From an uncultured Collinsella sp. (GTDB taxonomy: Bacteria > Actinomycetota > Coriobacteriia > Coriobacteriales > Coriobacteriaceae): 27,600 bases of DNA. Below the pieces are notes generated by a model. The model did no database searches. It saw nothing but the letters and a program-made list of their open reading frames with translations, and was not told the DNA's origin. Position numbers and translations under genes: made by a program. Location: contig URWW01000023.1 in assembly GCA_900551665.1 (NCBI GenBank), forward strand, positions 1 through 27,600, given 5' to 3'. Of the stretch, positions 18,068-25,192 are shown piece by piece. Every line of letters begins with the position of its first letter. Positions within the stretch are counted from its first letter, which is position 1.

Positions 18068-19201
18068 ATGTACATCTCCACAAATGAGGACCTGACCGCC
18101 TTCTGCAATCGCGCCCGTGCTTTTTCGGCCATCGCCATCGACACGGAGTTCCTGCGGGAGAAGACCTATCACGCCAAGCTGTGCTTGGTGCAGGTCGCCA
18201 CGCCGGACGAGTGCGTGGTCATCGACCCCCTCGCGATCGACGACCTGGGGCCGCTCGCCGAGCTCATGGCCGACGTCGACACGCTCAAGGTGTTCCATGC
18301 CTGCTCGCAAGATATGGAGGTGCTCTGCCACGCGCTCGGTTCCGTGCCCGCGCCGATCTTCGATACACAGGTGGCGGCGGGGTTCCTCGGTGAGCGTGCG
18401 CAGTGCTCCTACCACAACCTCGTGAGCACGTTCTGCGGCGTCTCCCTGCCCAAGACCGAATCGTTGACGGACTGGTCGCGGCGTCCGCTGAGCCCCAAGC
18501 AGATCGAGTACGCCCTTGACGACGTGCGCTATCTCATCGATGCGTATCGCGTCATCGAGTCCAAGCTGCATTCGCTCGGTCGCACGGCCTGGGTGCGCGA
18601 CGAGATTCGCCCCCTTGCCGACCCCGCCCATTATCGCAGCGATCCCCGCGCCGCGTTCAAGCGCGTGAAGCGCGTGAACGCCTGCACGCGCCGTCAGCTC
18701 GCTGTTGCCCGTGAGCTCGCCTCTTGGCGCGAGCAGCGGGCGGAGACGCGCGATATCCCGCGCAAGTGGGTCATGTCCGACGAAGTCCTGCTGGCGCTGT
18801 GCAAACGCGCGCCGCAGACCGTCGAGGACTTCCGCGCGGTGCGCGGGACCGAGCAGCTGAGTGCCCGCGATGTCGAGGTCGCTCTCGACGCAATCGCTCG
18901 CGGTCGCCGCTGCCCGCAGGAGAACCTGCCCTCGATCGGTCGCGCCCATCGCGCGCCGGCGCCCGAGCTCGAGAGCGTCATCGACCTCATGTACGCGCTG
19001 ATCCGCCTCGTTTCCGAGCGCTCCGGCGTCGCAACTTCTCTGATTGTCTCGCGTGACGGCCTGCTCGACTACATCGAGCATCCCGAGCGCAGCCCCCTGC
19101 GCGAAGGTTGGCGCTTCGAGTTGGTCGGCACCCTCATGGACGACCTGCTTCAGGGCAATATCGGCCTCACCGTCAAGGACGGGGCCCTCGAGATCTTGTA
19201 A
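18068..19201 (+). CDS. rnd: Ribonuclease D
   Basis: 377 residues, close to the E. coli enzyme (375). A 3'-5' exoribonuclease that trims tRNA and other stable RNA precursors. The DEDDy active site is complete: Exo I AIDTEF (Asp25, Glu27), Exo II FHACSQDMEVL (Asp82), and Exo III IEYALDDVRYLIDAY (Tyr148, Asp152). A single HRDC domain follows (about 212-290, starting ACTRRQLAVARELASWREQRA), then a C-terminal helical region. The ATG has GGGGAG five bases upstream. The HAD-like gene 37 bases downstream is on the same strand and probably cotranscribed. Confidence 0.93.
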   Translation: MYISTNEDLTAFCNRARAFSAIAIDTEFLREKTYHAKLCLVQVATPDECVVIDPLAIDDLGPLAELMADVDTLKVFHACSQDMEVLCHALGSVPAPIFDTQVAAGFLGERAQCSYHNLVSTFCGVSLPKTESLTDWSRRPLSPKQIEYALDDVRYLIDAYRVIESKLHSLGRTAWVRDEIRPLADPAHYRSDPRAAFKRVKRVNACTRRQLAVARELASWREQRAETRDIPRKWVMSDEVLLALCKRAPQTVEDFRAVRGTEQLSARDVEVALDAIARGRRCPQENLPSIGRAHRAPAPELESVIDLMYALIRLVSERSGVATSLIVSRDGLLDYIEHPERSPLREGWRFELVGTLMDDLLQGNIGLTVKDGALEIL

Positions 19202-19238
19202 TGGCGCCCGTGCGCCCCGAACCGCATGGGAGGATCTG

Positions 19239-19825
19239 ATGATCAAGGCGGCGTTTTTCGATATCGACGGCACGCTTGTCGGCTTCAAGACGCATCGTGT
19301 GCCCGAGAGCGCATGGCGCGCCATCGAGCTCATGCGTGCGAAGGGCTCTATGACCTGTACGTGATGCAGGGGAGCCGCTCGTTTGTGAACAATCTCGGCG
19401 ACCGCGTGATCGAGCTCGGTCGCCAGGTGGGGCTCGATTATTCGCTTGGCGACCTCGATTGGGCCTACGAGCTTCCGGTCTATCAGTTCAACGTGTTCGG
19501 CGGACCCGATGTCGAGCAGGTGTTCCTTTCCAAAACCGAGCATGTCGTGGCAACGCGCTGGAACGACCTGTTCTGCGACGTGGTCCCTGCGAAAGGCGGT
19601 AAGGACTACGGTGTGCGCGCCGCTCTCGAGCGCTTTGGCATCGCGCCCGAGGAGGCCGTCGCATTCGGCGACGGCGAGAACGACCTCGGCATGTTCCAGG
19701 TCGTGGGAACGAGCATCGCCATGGGCAACGCCTGGGATGGCGTGAAGGAGCGTGCCGACTTCGTCACCACCGACGTGGACGACGACGGCATCTGGAACGC
19801 CTGCAGGGAGCTCGGGATCGTCTAA
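19239..19825 (+). pseudogene. HAD-superfamily (Cof-type) hydrolase, internally deleted and frameshifted
   Basis: The gene starts well (GGAGG five bases before ATG) and encodes AAFFDIDGTLVGFKTHRVPE, the HAD motif I, then about 34 residues in it reaches a stop at 19362-19364. The rest of the family continues in another frame from about 19350 (LYVMQGSRSFVNNLGD) to the end at 19825, including the C-terminal catalytic motif FGDGENDLGM. Cof-type phosphatases are about 265-275 residues; here about 195 codons are present in total. The missing part covers motif II (usually ATGR) and much of the cap domain. So roughly 70-80 codons have been lost at about 19340-19355, with a change of frame. The product would be inactive. 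Two halves making separate functional proteins is unlikely. Confidence 0.85.
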
Positions 19826-20244
19826 TCGGCCGACGCCCGCCCATTTTGGCAGGCGGGGCAGAGCCCATCGAACACGAGGCTGTGCGCGTCGACGGCGAAT
19901 CCGGACTCCTCGCCGGCACGCTCGTCGAGCCCGCCGTCGTAGGGCAGCATGATGTCGGCAACGGCCCCGCAAGAGCGGCAGACCGCATGTCCGTGCCCGT
20001 CGCAGCGCCGGTCGAAGCGCGTGGTGCCTGGCGCTTTGACCGTGGTGATGGCACCCGTCTCGGTCAGGAGGTTGAGGTTGCGGTAGACCGTGCCGCGGCT
20101 GATCTTCCCGTCGATCGCGTGGACGTCGAGGTAGATGTCCTCCGCGGTGGGGTGGTCGCATCGCGCGCACACGGCGTCGAGGACCAGCTGTCGCTGGCGC
20201 GTGTTGCGGCGTGTGACCGGCTGTCCTGTTGCCGTCGTGTTCAT
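19822..20244 (-). CDS. Fur-family metal/peroxide regulator (PerR-like)
   Basis: 140 residues, the normal size. A dimeric DNA-binding repressor that senses metal or peroxide. The winged helix contains SRGTVYRNLNLL (49-60). The metal-site region reads TTRFDRRCDGHGHAVCRSCGAV with His84/His86, and the structural zinc site is two CxxC pairs: CRSC (89-92) and CPAC (129-132). The TRFDRR/GHGHAVC layout is nearer PerR than Fur or Zur, but this is a judgement. SD GGAGG precedes the ATG. A palindrome at 20258-20274 in its promoter looks like its own operator. Its stop overlaps the end of the broken HAD gene by four bases, convergently. Confidence 0.9.
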   Translation of the reverse strand: MNTTATGQPVTRRNTRQRQLVLDAVCARCDHPTAEDIYLDVHAIDGKISRGTVYRNLNLLTETGAITTVKAPGTTRFDRRCDGHGHAVCRSCGAVADIMLPYDGGLDERAGEESGFAVDAHSLVFDGLCPACQNGRASAD

Positions 20245-20257
20245 CGTTCCTCCGTAC

Positions 20258-20274
20258 GTTACTAGATAAGTAAC
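20258..20274. promoter_or_regulatory. Candidate operator of the Fur-family gene
   Basis: GTTACT, five bases, AGTAAC: a perfect 6-5-6 palindrome, 14-30 bases before the start codon. Read as TTACT-TATCT-AGTAA on the minus strand, it has the 15-base geometry of Per/Fur boxes, so autoregulation is likely. Confidence 0.6.
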
Positions 20275-20352
20275 ATTTGAACAGAAGGCTGGGCGGCTGG
20301 CAAGGCATGGAGCCCGAATTCAGAAAATGCTCCCGTATGAATGCCGTATGAA

Positions 20353-20374
20353 GAGGCCCTGCGGTGAGGGCCTC
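20353..20374 (-). terminator. Terminator of the oxidoreductase gene
   Basis: GAGGCCCT and AGGGCCTC form an 8-base stem with a six-base loop; on the minus strand TTCAT follows, so the U-run is weak. It lies 83 bases beyond the stop at 20457. Confidence 0.5.
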
Positions 20375-20456
20375 ATTTCACGGTCGCCTTCCCCCCGGCA
20401 CATGGATGGCGCTCGCGGATTCGAGTCGGATGCGGCTCCCGATGCGCGCCGGCGCG

Positions 20457-21557
20457 CTATTTGTCAGATACGAGGTCGGCGGGGAAGCGCACGCCCATCT
20501 GCCTGCGGGCCTCGTCCATGAGGTTGAGGGAGGCGAGGGTCACGTCGCGGAAATGCGATACCGGGCCGAACGGGCCGCAGGGGGCTTCGGCGGCATCGGC
20601 GCCCATCCGGACGTTCCGGACGGCATCGAGAAAGTCGGAGAGCTCATGTTGCATGCTGTTCTCGAATGATGACAGCTCGATATCCTGCTCGACGGTCTGG
20701 GCTGATGAGTAGCCGACGGCGTCCGCCTTCTTCGCGGCGTCTGACCGCAGGTCGAGACGGGCGCCCGTGGGGGCGGAGATGCCCGTGACGGTGAGTGTTC
20801 CCAGCTCGCCCTCGATCTGGCTGTCCGAAAGGTCGTTGGTCACCTTGGAATGGGCGAGCATCGCGGTCATGTGGGGATAGGAGGCGAGGATGAATCCCGA
20901 CCCGTCGATCGGGCCGTTCGTGAGCCCCCGGGTCCCTTCATCCAACAGGGTTCCCGCGGCGAGCACGCGCGAGGGTTCGCCGAACAGCTCGATGAGGGGT
21001 TCGACGCAGTAGACGCCGATGTCCATGAGGGAACCCGACGCCATGGCGCAGTCGAAGATGTTGGTGCGGCGTCCTGCCAGGATCTCGTCGTAGCGGGATG
21101 AGTACTTGCCGAACCGCAGTGTGGCACGGCGAACGGCGCCGAGACGGGGCAGCGCCTCCTTGAGCGCGTGGAATGCGGGGTCGTGCAGGGGCCGCATCGC
21201 CTCGAGCGCGACCACCCCTGCCTCGCGCGCCGCATCGAACACCTCCGCCGCCTCCCGGCGATTGGCGCAGAAGGGCTTTTCCACGATGACGTGCTTCCCT
21301 CCGGCGATGCATGCCATCGCCTGGTCGTGATGGAGCGCGTTGGGACTGCCGATGTAGACGGCGTCGACCTCGTCACTGTCCGCGAGTTCATCGAGGGAGG
21401 TGAAGGGGAGGGTGCCCCCATGTTCTTCCGTGAACGCCGCGGCGCGCTCGGGGTCGCGCGAGAGGGTGCCGACGTAGACGGCCCCTTCGGTCCTCGACAG
21501 GGCGTCGAGCATGCACGCGGTGATGCCGCTCGTTCCGATGGTGGCGATGCGAATCAT
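20457..21557 (-). CDS. Gfo/Idh/MocA-family oxidoreductase
   Basis: 366 residues. An NAD(P)-dependent dehydrogenase, often of sugars or inositols. N-terminal Rossmann fold with IATIGTSGIT (4-13), YIGSPNALHHDQA (68-80), and the signature VEKPFCANRREA (92-103) whose Lys94 is the usual catalytic lysine. The C-terminal domain has SGSLMDIGVYCV, as in the family. The ATG has GAGG about eight bases upstream. The nucleotide loop GTSGIT deviates slightly from GxGxxG, as in YulF-like members. The substrate is not predictable; neighbours (RNase HI, Fur-family regulator) do not help. Confidence 0.9.
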   Translation of the reverse strand: MIRIATIGTSGITACMLDALSRTEGAVYVGTLSRDPERAAAFTEEHGGTLPFTSLDELADSDEVDAVYIGSPNALHHDQAMACIAGGKHVIVEKPFCANRREAAEVFDAAREAGVVALEAMRPLHDPAFHALKEALPRLGAVRRATLRFGKYSSRYDEILAGRRTNIFDCAMASGSLMDIGVYCVEPLIELFGEPSRVLAAGTLLDEGTRGLTNGPIDGSGFILASYPHMTAMLAHSKVTNDLSDSQIEGELGTLTVTGISAPTGARLDLRSDAAKKADAVGYSSAQTVEQDIELSSFENSMQHELSDFLDAVRNVRMGADAAEAPCGPFGPVSHFRDVTLASLNLMDEARRQMGVRFPADLVSDK

Positions 21558-21610
21558 GTCCGTTCCTCTCTGCCAGCGCACATGGGCGAGGCGTCTCGGT
21601 CGATGGCCGG

Positions 21611-22099
21611 TCAGTCGGATTCGCCTTCGACGAATCCGGTGTCGCACGCGCGTCCCTCGCCGTCGGCAGCCGCGGTGGCGAGCTGGTCGCAGCGCTCGTT
21701 GAACTCGTGTCCGGCGTGGCCCTTCACCCAATGGAAGGTCACGCGATGCGGCTCCTTGGCGGCGAGGAGCCGTTTCCACAGGTCGACGTTCTTGACGGGT
21801 TTCTTCTGCGAGGTCTTCCATCCCCTGCGAATCCAGCCCTCGACCCAGTGCTGGTTGAAGGCGTTGCAGACGTACTGCGAGTCGGAGTGGACCTCGACCT
21901 CGCAGGGACGGTTGAGCGCCTCGAGGGCCGAGATGACCCCGAGGAGCTCCATGCGGTTGTTGGTGGTGCGGTCGTATCCGCGGGAGAGTTCGAGCGTATG
22001 GAGCTTTCCCGAGGGGGCGGTGTATCTGAGTACGGCTCCGTAGCCTCCCGGACCCGGGTTGCCGCGCGATGAGCCGTCGGTGTAGACGATGACCTTCAC
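21611..22099 (-). CDS. rnhA: Ribonuclease HI
   Basis: 162 residues from GTG (AAAGGA about five to eight bases upstream; the nearby ATG is out of frame). It removes RNA from RNA-DNA hybrids such as primers and R-loops. The active site is complete: YTDGS (Asp8), RMELL (Glu51), HSDSQYV (Asp73), and NERCDQLA (Asp138), with the flexible-loop His in VKGHAGH (His128). The middle part (WVEGWIRRGWKTSQKKPVKN) is the handle region found in E. coli-type RNase HI. A perfect TATAAT -10 lies at 22127-22132. Confidence 0.94.
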   Translation of the reverse strand: MKVIVYTDGSSRGNPGPGGYGAVLRYTAPSGKLHTLELSRGYDRTTNNRMELLGVISALEALNRPCEVEVHSDSQYVCNAFNQHWVEGWIRRGWKTSQKKPVKNVDLWKRLLAAKEPHRVTFHWVKGHAGHEFNERCDQLATAAADGEGRACDTGFVEGESD

Positions 22100-22126
22100 A
22101 TGGTTCCTTTCGATGATGTCGAGACC

Positions 22127-22132
22127 ATTATA
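22127..22132 (-). promoter_or_regulatory. -10 box of rnhA
   Basis: Minus-strand TATAAT, 28 bases before the GTG start; no clear -35. Confidence 0.55.
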
Positions 22133-22192
22133 CGGGCGCAGGCGGACATCCGCGGCTCGTCAGGACCGCGCCTCGATATCTGACGGGGGCCT

Positions 22193-23161
22193 TTATGCGG
22201 GTGGCAGCTCCGCCGCGGCGAGCTCGGCGAGCGGGCGCATGACGCTTTTGACCGTTTCGAAATCGGAACCGCGGTCGGTCGCGACGGCGATGGCGTAGGA
22301 GCCTTGGGGCATATTGACGACGCCGCCATCGAACGTGACGTCGTAGCGCCGCTCCCCGGAGAACCAGCCCGCTTTGGACCAGGTGGCGGTCCGTCCGATC
22401 GGCGCGACGTCATCCACGCTTGAGTTGAGCGAATCGCCGAGCAAGTCGCCGAGCCACCGGGCGTTTGGGTCGTCGGAGGAGAGCCACGGCGCGCATGTGC
22501 GCCAGATGGCGGCCAAGTCGCGCACGCTGTAGTCGGTGTACCAGTGCCCCGAATCACGTTCGACCCCCGCCTCCCGGAAGAGGTCCTGGAGAATCGGCTG
22601 ACCGGCGAGCCGCTTCCTGAGTTCCTCGTACGCCTCGTTGCTGGAGTCGACGATGGTCGGGGTTATGAGGTTCCCGTAGCGGGAACGGGCGGCGTCTCCC
22701 TGCGAGCGCACGAGGCCGATGCAGAAAGGGCCCTTGACGGTGCTCGCGCTGTAATACGCCCGGTCCGCCTCATGCTCGAAGACCACGTTCCCGCCGGCGA
22801 GCTCGACGGCGATGCAGCTGATCTCGGCGCCGCGCGACTCGGCCGCGGAGATAGCGGCATCGAGTTCGGCCCTCGCTTGCTCGGCGGTCCTGCGCCTCGC
22901 GATGTTGTCCGGATCGAGGGCGTCGGCTTCCTCCGCCGTGGTGTCCATGACCTCGGCGATCTGGGGCCCTTTCGGGGCGTTGGCTGCATTCGTCCTGCCA
23001 TGGATTGCCTCGGTGCAGCCGCAGAGGGCGCCGAGGGCGATGGCCGACGAGAGCGCTCCCGTCAAAAGGACGGTCTTGGGGATGCGGGTCGCGTCGAGCC
23101 CATGGAGGCGTCGCCTCCCGAATGGGGTCGAGATATGGGGGATGCGCGGCGCACCTGGCAT
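22193..23161 (-). CDS. Beta-lactamase-fold serine hydrolase, probable lipoprotein
   Basis: 322 residues from an ATG with AAAGGGG close upstream. The N-terminus has Arg-rich positions and a hydrophobic stretch (TVLLTGALSSAIALGALC) ending in a lipobox-like LCGC (Cys49), so it is probably exported and lipid-anchored. The rest fits the class A beta-lactamase/DD-peptidase-like fold: SxxK as SASTVKG (Ser140, Lys143), SxN as SSN (Ser173-Asn175), and KAG (263-265) where KTG or KSG is usual. No convincing omega-loop Glu166 motif is seen, so hydrolysis of antibiotics is doubtful; a role in cell-wall metabolism is more likely. It runs codirectionally into rnhA, which has its own promoter. Confidence 0.85.
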   Translation of the reverse strand: MPGAPRIPHISTPFGRRRLHGLDATRIPKTVLLTGALSSAIALGALCGCTEAIHGRTNAANAPKGPQIAEVMDTTAEEADALDPDNIARRRTAEQARAELDAAISAAESRGAEISCIAVELAGGNVVFEHEADRAYYSASTVKGPFCIGLVRSQGDAARSRYGNLITPTIVDSSNEAYEELRKRLAGQPILQDLFREAGVERDSGHWYTDYSVRDLAAIWRTCAPWLSSDDPNARWLGDLLGDSLNSSVDDVAPIGRTATWSKAGWFSGERRYDVTFDGGVVNMPQGSYAIAVATDRGSDFETVKSVMRPLAELAAAELPPA

Positions 23162-23246
23162 GAAAGCCCCTTTCGAGCGGTTGTCCAATCGCATTGCCGA
23201 CACCCTATGGTACGCCCTTTGGCCGGCTGCTCGGAGCGTGCTTTGC

Positions 23247-23255
23247 GGGGGGGGG
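23247..23255. repeat. Run of nine G between divergent lipoprotein genes
   Basis: A homopolymer GGGGGGGGG in the 288-base region between the beta-lactamase-like gene and the small lipoprotein. Nothing else recognisable is seen in that region except a possible minus-strand -10 (TACCAT) near 23210. Confidence 0.5.
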
Positions 23256-23449
23256 CATGCGACCCCGTGGCCGCAGCGCGGTTCGAATCGCCGAAAACGC
23301 CCTTGCGGCCTGCGGGCGGGGCGAAATGGGGCGTGAGCGGGACGGTGGGACGAGGGTTCCCGTGCGTTGGTGTGTTGATTGAGGAGAATCGTCGTCGTCG
23401 GCTCCAATCGTGGACAATCGAGGGGCTGTTCGACGTCGAAAGGACGCCC

Positions 23450-23947
23450 ATGAAACTCGATTACCGTATCACCCGTCGTTCCGCGATCGTCTTTGCGACG
23501 ACGCTTTTGCTCGCCGGCTGCGGTGCCGGTGAGCCCGCCGGCTCCGTCGATGCCGGTTCGGTCCAGGATGCGCCCGTCGCCACGGCTCGCGCTTGGGAGG
23601 CCGAGCTCGACGTCGAGGCGCCCTTCATGAATGTCGAGGGCGAGGAGGGGTCCGCCATGCCGGGTGACTGCTGGATGCAGCGCGAGGACGGTGCGGTCCA
23701 GGTCCAGGTTTCGGGCTCGTCGATTCCCGAGCCCGCAGTGGAGAGCGTTGAGTTCACCGATGGCATCCTCACGGTGACCATGGCCCAGCCCGATGAGGAC
23801 GCGCCCGCCACGATGGATTTCGTCCTGCATCAGTTCGTGTTGACTTCCGATGGCGCTCCCAAGGTTGCGGGCGTCGTGCTCGTGCGCGGTGGGGAGGCCG
23901 TCGATCTTCCCGCCGGTGAGATCGTCGAGCCCGAGAGCGCGGAGTAG
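23450..23947 (+). CDS. Small lipoprotein of unknown function
   Basis: 165 residues. The ATG has AAAGGA six bases upstream. A signal peptide with TRRSAIVFATTLLLAGC ends in a perfect lipobox LAGC (lipidated Cys24); the twin Arg could fit a Tat signal (T-R-R-S-A-I), but a Sec lipoprotein is equally possible. The mature part is acidic (Glu and Asp) and probably all-beta (VQVQVSGSSIPEPAVESVEF, GILTVTMAQPD, FVLHQFVLTSDG), ending in an acidic tail. No known catalytic motif is visible. It is divergent from the other lipoprotein, and a terminator follows before endonuclease IV. Confidence 0.82.
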   Translation: MKLDYRITRRSAIVFATTLLLAGCGAGEPAGSVDAGSVQDAPVATARAWEAELDVEAPFMNVEGEEGSAMPGDCWMQREDGAVQVQVSGSSIPEPAVESVEFTDGILTVTMAQPDEDAPATMDFVLHQFVLTSDGAPKVAGVVLVRGGEAVDLPAGEIVEPESAE

Positions 23948-23989
23948 CGCGGCCCCAGCGAATCGGCGACGCCTGCCACCGGAATCCGC

Positions 23990-24034
23990 CGCCCCCGGCC
24001 CTTGCGCCGCATGCGCTCGGATCGGGGGCCTTTT
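23990..24034 (+). terminator. Terminator of the small lipoprotein gene
   Basis: GCCCCCG (23991-23997) pairs with CGGGGGC (24023-24029) and TTTT follows. The loop is long (25 bases) but itself GC-rich and partly self-complementary. Confidence 0.55.
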
Positions 24035-24063
24035 CACATCGCACATGTCTACCTGGAGGCCCC

Positions 24064-24939
24064 ATGCTGACCATCGGTTGCCATCTGTCCACTACTAAGG
24101 GCTATGCCGCTATGGGCGAGACCGCTCGCTCCATTGGCGCAAATACCTTTGCGTTCTTCACGCGCAATCCGCGCGGCGGGAACGCCAAGCCGCTCGATCT
24201 CGATGACGTGGCGGGTCTGCAGCGAATCTTGGACGAAGACGGGTTTGGACGCCTCGTGGCGCATGCGCCCTATACGTACAACCCTTGCTCTGCCAAGGAA
24301 CGCGCTCGCGAGTTCGCGCTCGAGGCGATGGCGGAGGACTTGCAGCGCATGGAGGCCCTGCCCGGCCAGCTTTACAATTTCCATCCCGGTGCGCATGTGG
24401 GGCAGGGTGCGGATGCGGGTATCGAGCTGATCGTCGACACCCTGTGCCATGTTATGTTCGAGGGCCAGCGCACGTGCGTCCTCCTCGAGACGATGGCGGG
24501 CAAGGGCACCGAGGTGGGGCGCACTTTCGAGGAGCTTGCGCGCATCATCGAGGGTGTGGCCTCGCGTCGCCCCGAGCTTGCCGGCACCGACATGCTTGGC
24601 GTGTGCCTGGACACCTGCCACATCTCCGACGGTGGGTACGACATTGTGGATGACCTGGATGGCGTCATGGCCGAATTCGATCGCGCTGTGGGTCTCGAGC
24701 GCTTGCAGGCGGTCCATATCAACGACTCCAAGAACCCGCGTGGCGCGCATAAGGACCGCCATGAGGTGATCGGCGGGGGATACCTGGGCAACCCGGAGCT
24801 CGGTGGCGGCGAACACGTTTTGCGCGCCATCGTGACGCATCCCGCCCTGTGCGATCTGCCATTCATCCTGGAGACCCCGCACGACGACCTGTCCGGATAT
24901 GCCGGCGAGATCGCCTATCTGCGAGGGTTGGCAGAATAG
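24064..24939 (+). CDS. nfo: Endonuclease IV (AP endonuclease, three-zinc)
   Basis: 291 residues. It cuts DNA 5' to abasic sites in base-excision repair. The nine metal ligands expected from E. coli Nfo are all visible: His67 (AHAPY), His107 (FHPGAH), Glu142 (LLETMAG), Asp183 and His186 (CLDTCH), His218 (VHIND), Asp231 and His233 (KDRHEVI), and Glu270 (ILETP). ATG with GGAGG four bases upstream. The usual ENTAG motif reads ETMAG. It is convergent with the ABC exporter, with a 253-base intergenic region that holds two hairpins. Confidence 0.95.
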   Translation: MLTIGCHLSTTKGYAAMGETARSIGANTFAFFTRNPRGGNAKPLDLDDVAGLQRILDEDGFGRLVAHAPYTYNPCSAKERAREFALEAMAEDLQRMEALPGQLYNFHPGAHVGQGADAGIELIVDTLCHVMFEGQRTCVLLETMAGKGTEVGRTFEELARIIEGVASRRPELAGTDMLGVCLDTCHISDGGYDIVDDLDGVMAEFDRAVGLERLQAVHINDSKNPRGAHKDRHEVIGGGYLGNPELGGGEHVLRAIVTHPALCDLPFILETPHDDLSGYAGEIAYLRGLAE

Positions 24940-24959
24940 CGCGACGTTTTGTTGTAAGT

Positions 24960-24995
24960 CATTCGCGCCCCTTGACGTCGTTGAGGGGCGGAATG
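24960..24995. repeat. Hairpin in the convergent region after nfo
   Basis: CATTC-CGCCCCT and AGGGGCG-GAATG pair along 12 bases with one bulged G and an 11-base loop. It begins 21 bases after nfo. No T-run follows on either strand, so it is not a standard terminator. Confidence 0.5.
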
Positions 24996-25085
24996 CGAGC
25001 CCTCCCTCGTGCATGAGATTGGTCTTCGATGTTCGTATCCTTATGGGCGGTCAACACGTATTGCTTGAGACGAGGAGCGGGGCCA

Positions 25086-25153
25086 AAGTCCGCATCACCA
25101 GCGGAAGAAGATCGTCCGATTTCATCAAAACGTTACGCGGGTGATGCGGACTT
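25086..25153. repeat. Perfect 14-base inverted repeat with 40-base spacer
   Basis: AAGTCCGCATCACC (25086-25099) and GGTGATGCGGACTT (25140-25153), separated by 40 bases that are unlike the flanks and contain a small nested hairpin (CGGA...TCCG). It lies 39 bases downstream of the ABC exporter stop. There is no U-run, so plain termination is unlikely. Confidence 0.75.
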
Positions 25154-25192
25154 GACGCCGATTGCCCCCTAGGCGCGTGAAGCGTCGCCGCC

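Noticed and set aside
19239..19825. Programmed frameshift in the HAD gene
   Set aside because: No slippery sequence is seen, and about 70-80 family residues are absent, so a simple frameshift would not restore the protein.
23275..23290. GGTTCGAATC, resembling a tRNA T-loop
   Set aside because: No D-loop, anticodon stem or acceptor pairing can be built around it.
25013..25144. A 43-codon plus-strand frame after nfo
   Set aside because: No ribosome site and no likeness; it overlaps the inverted repeat region.
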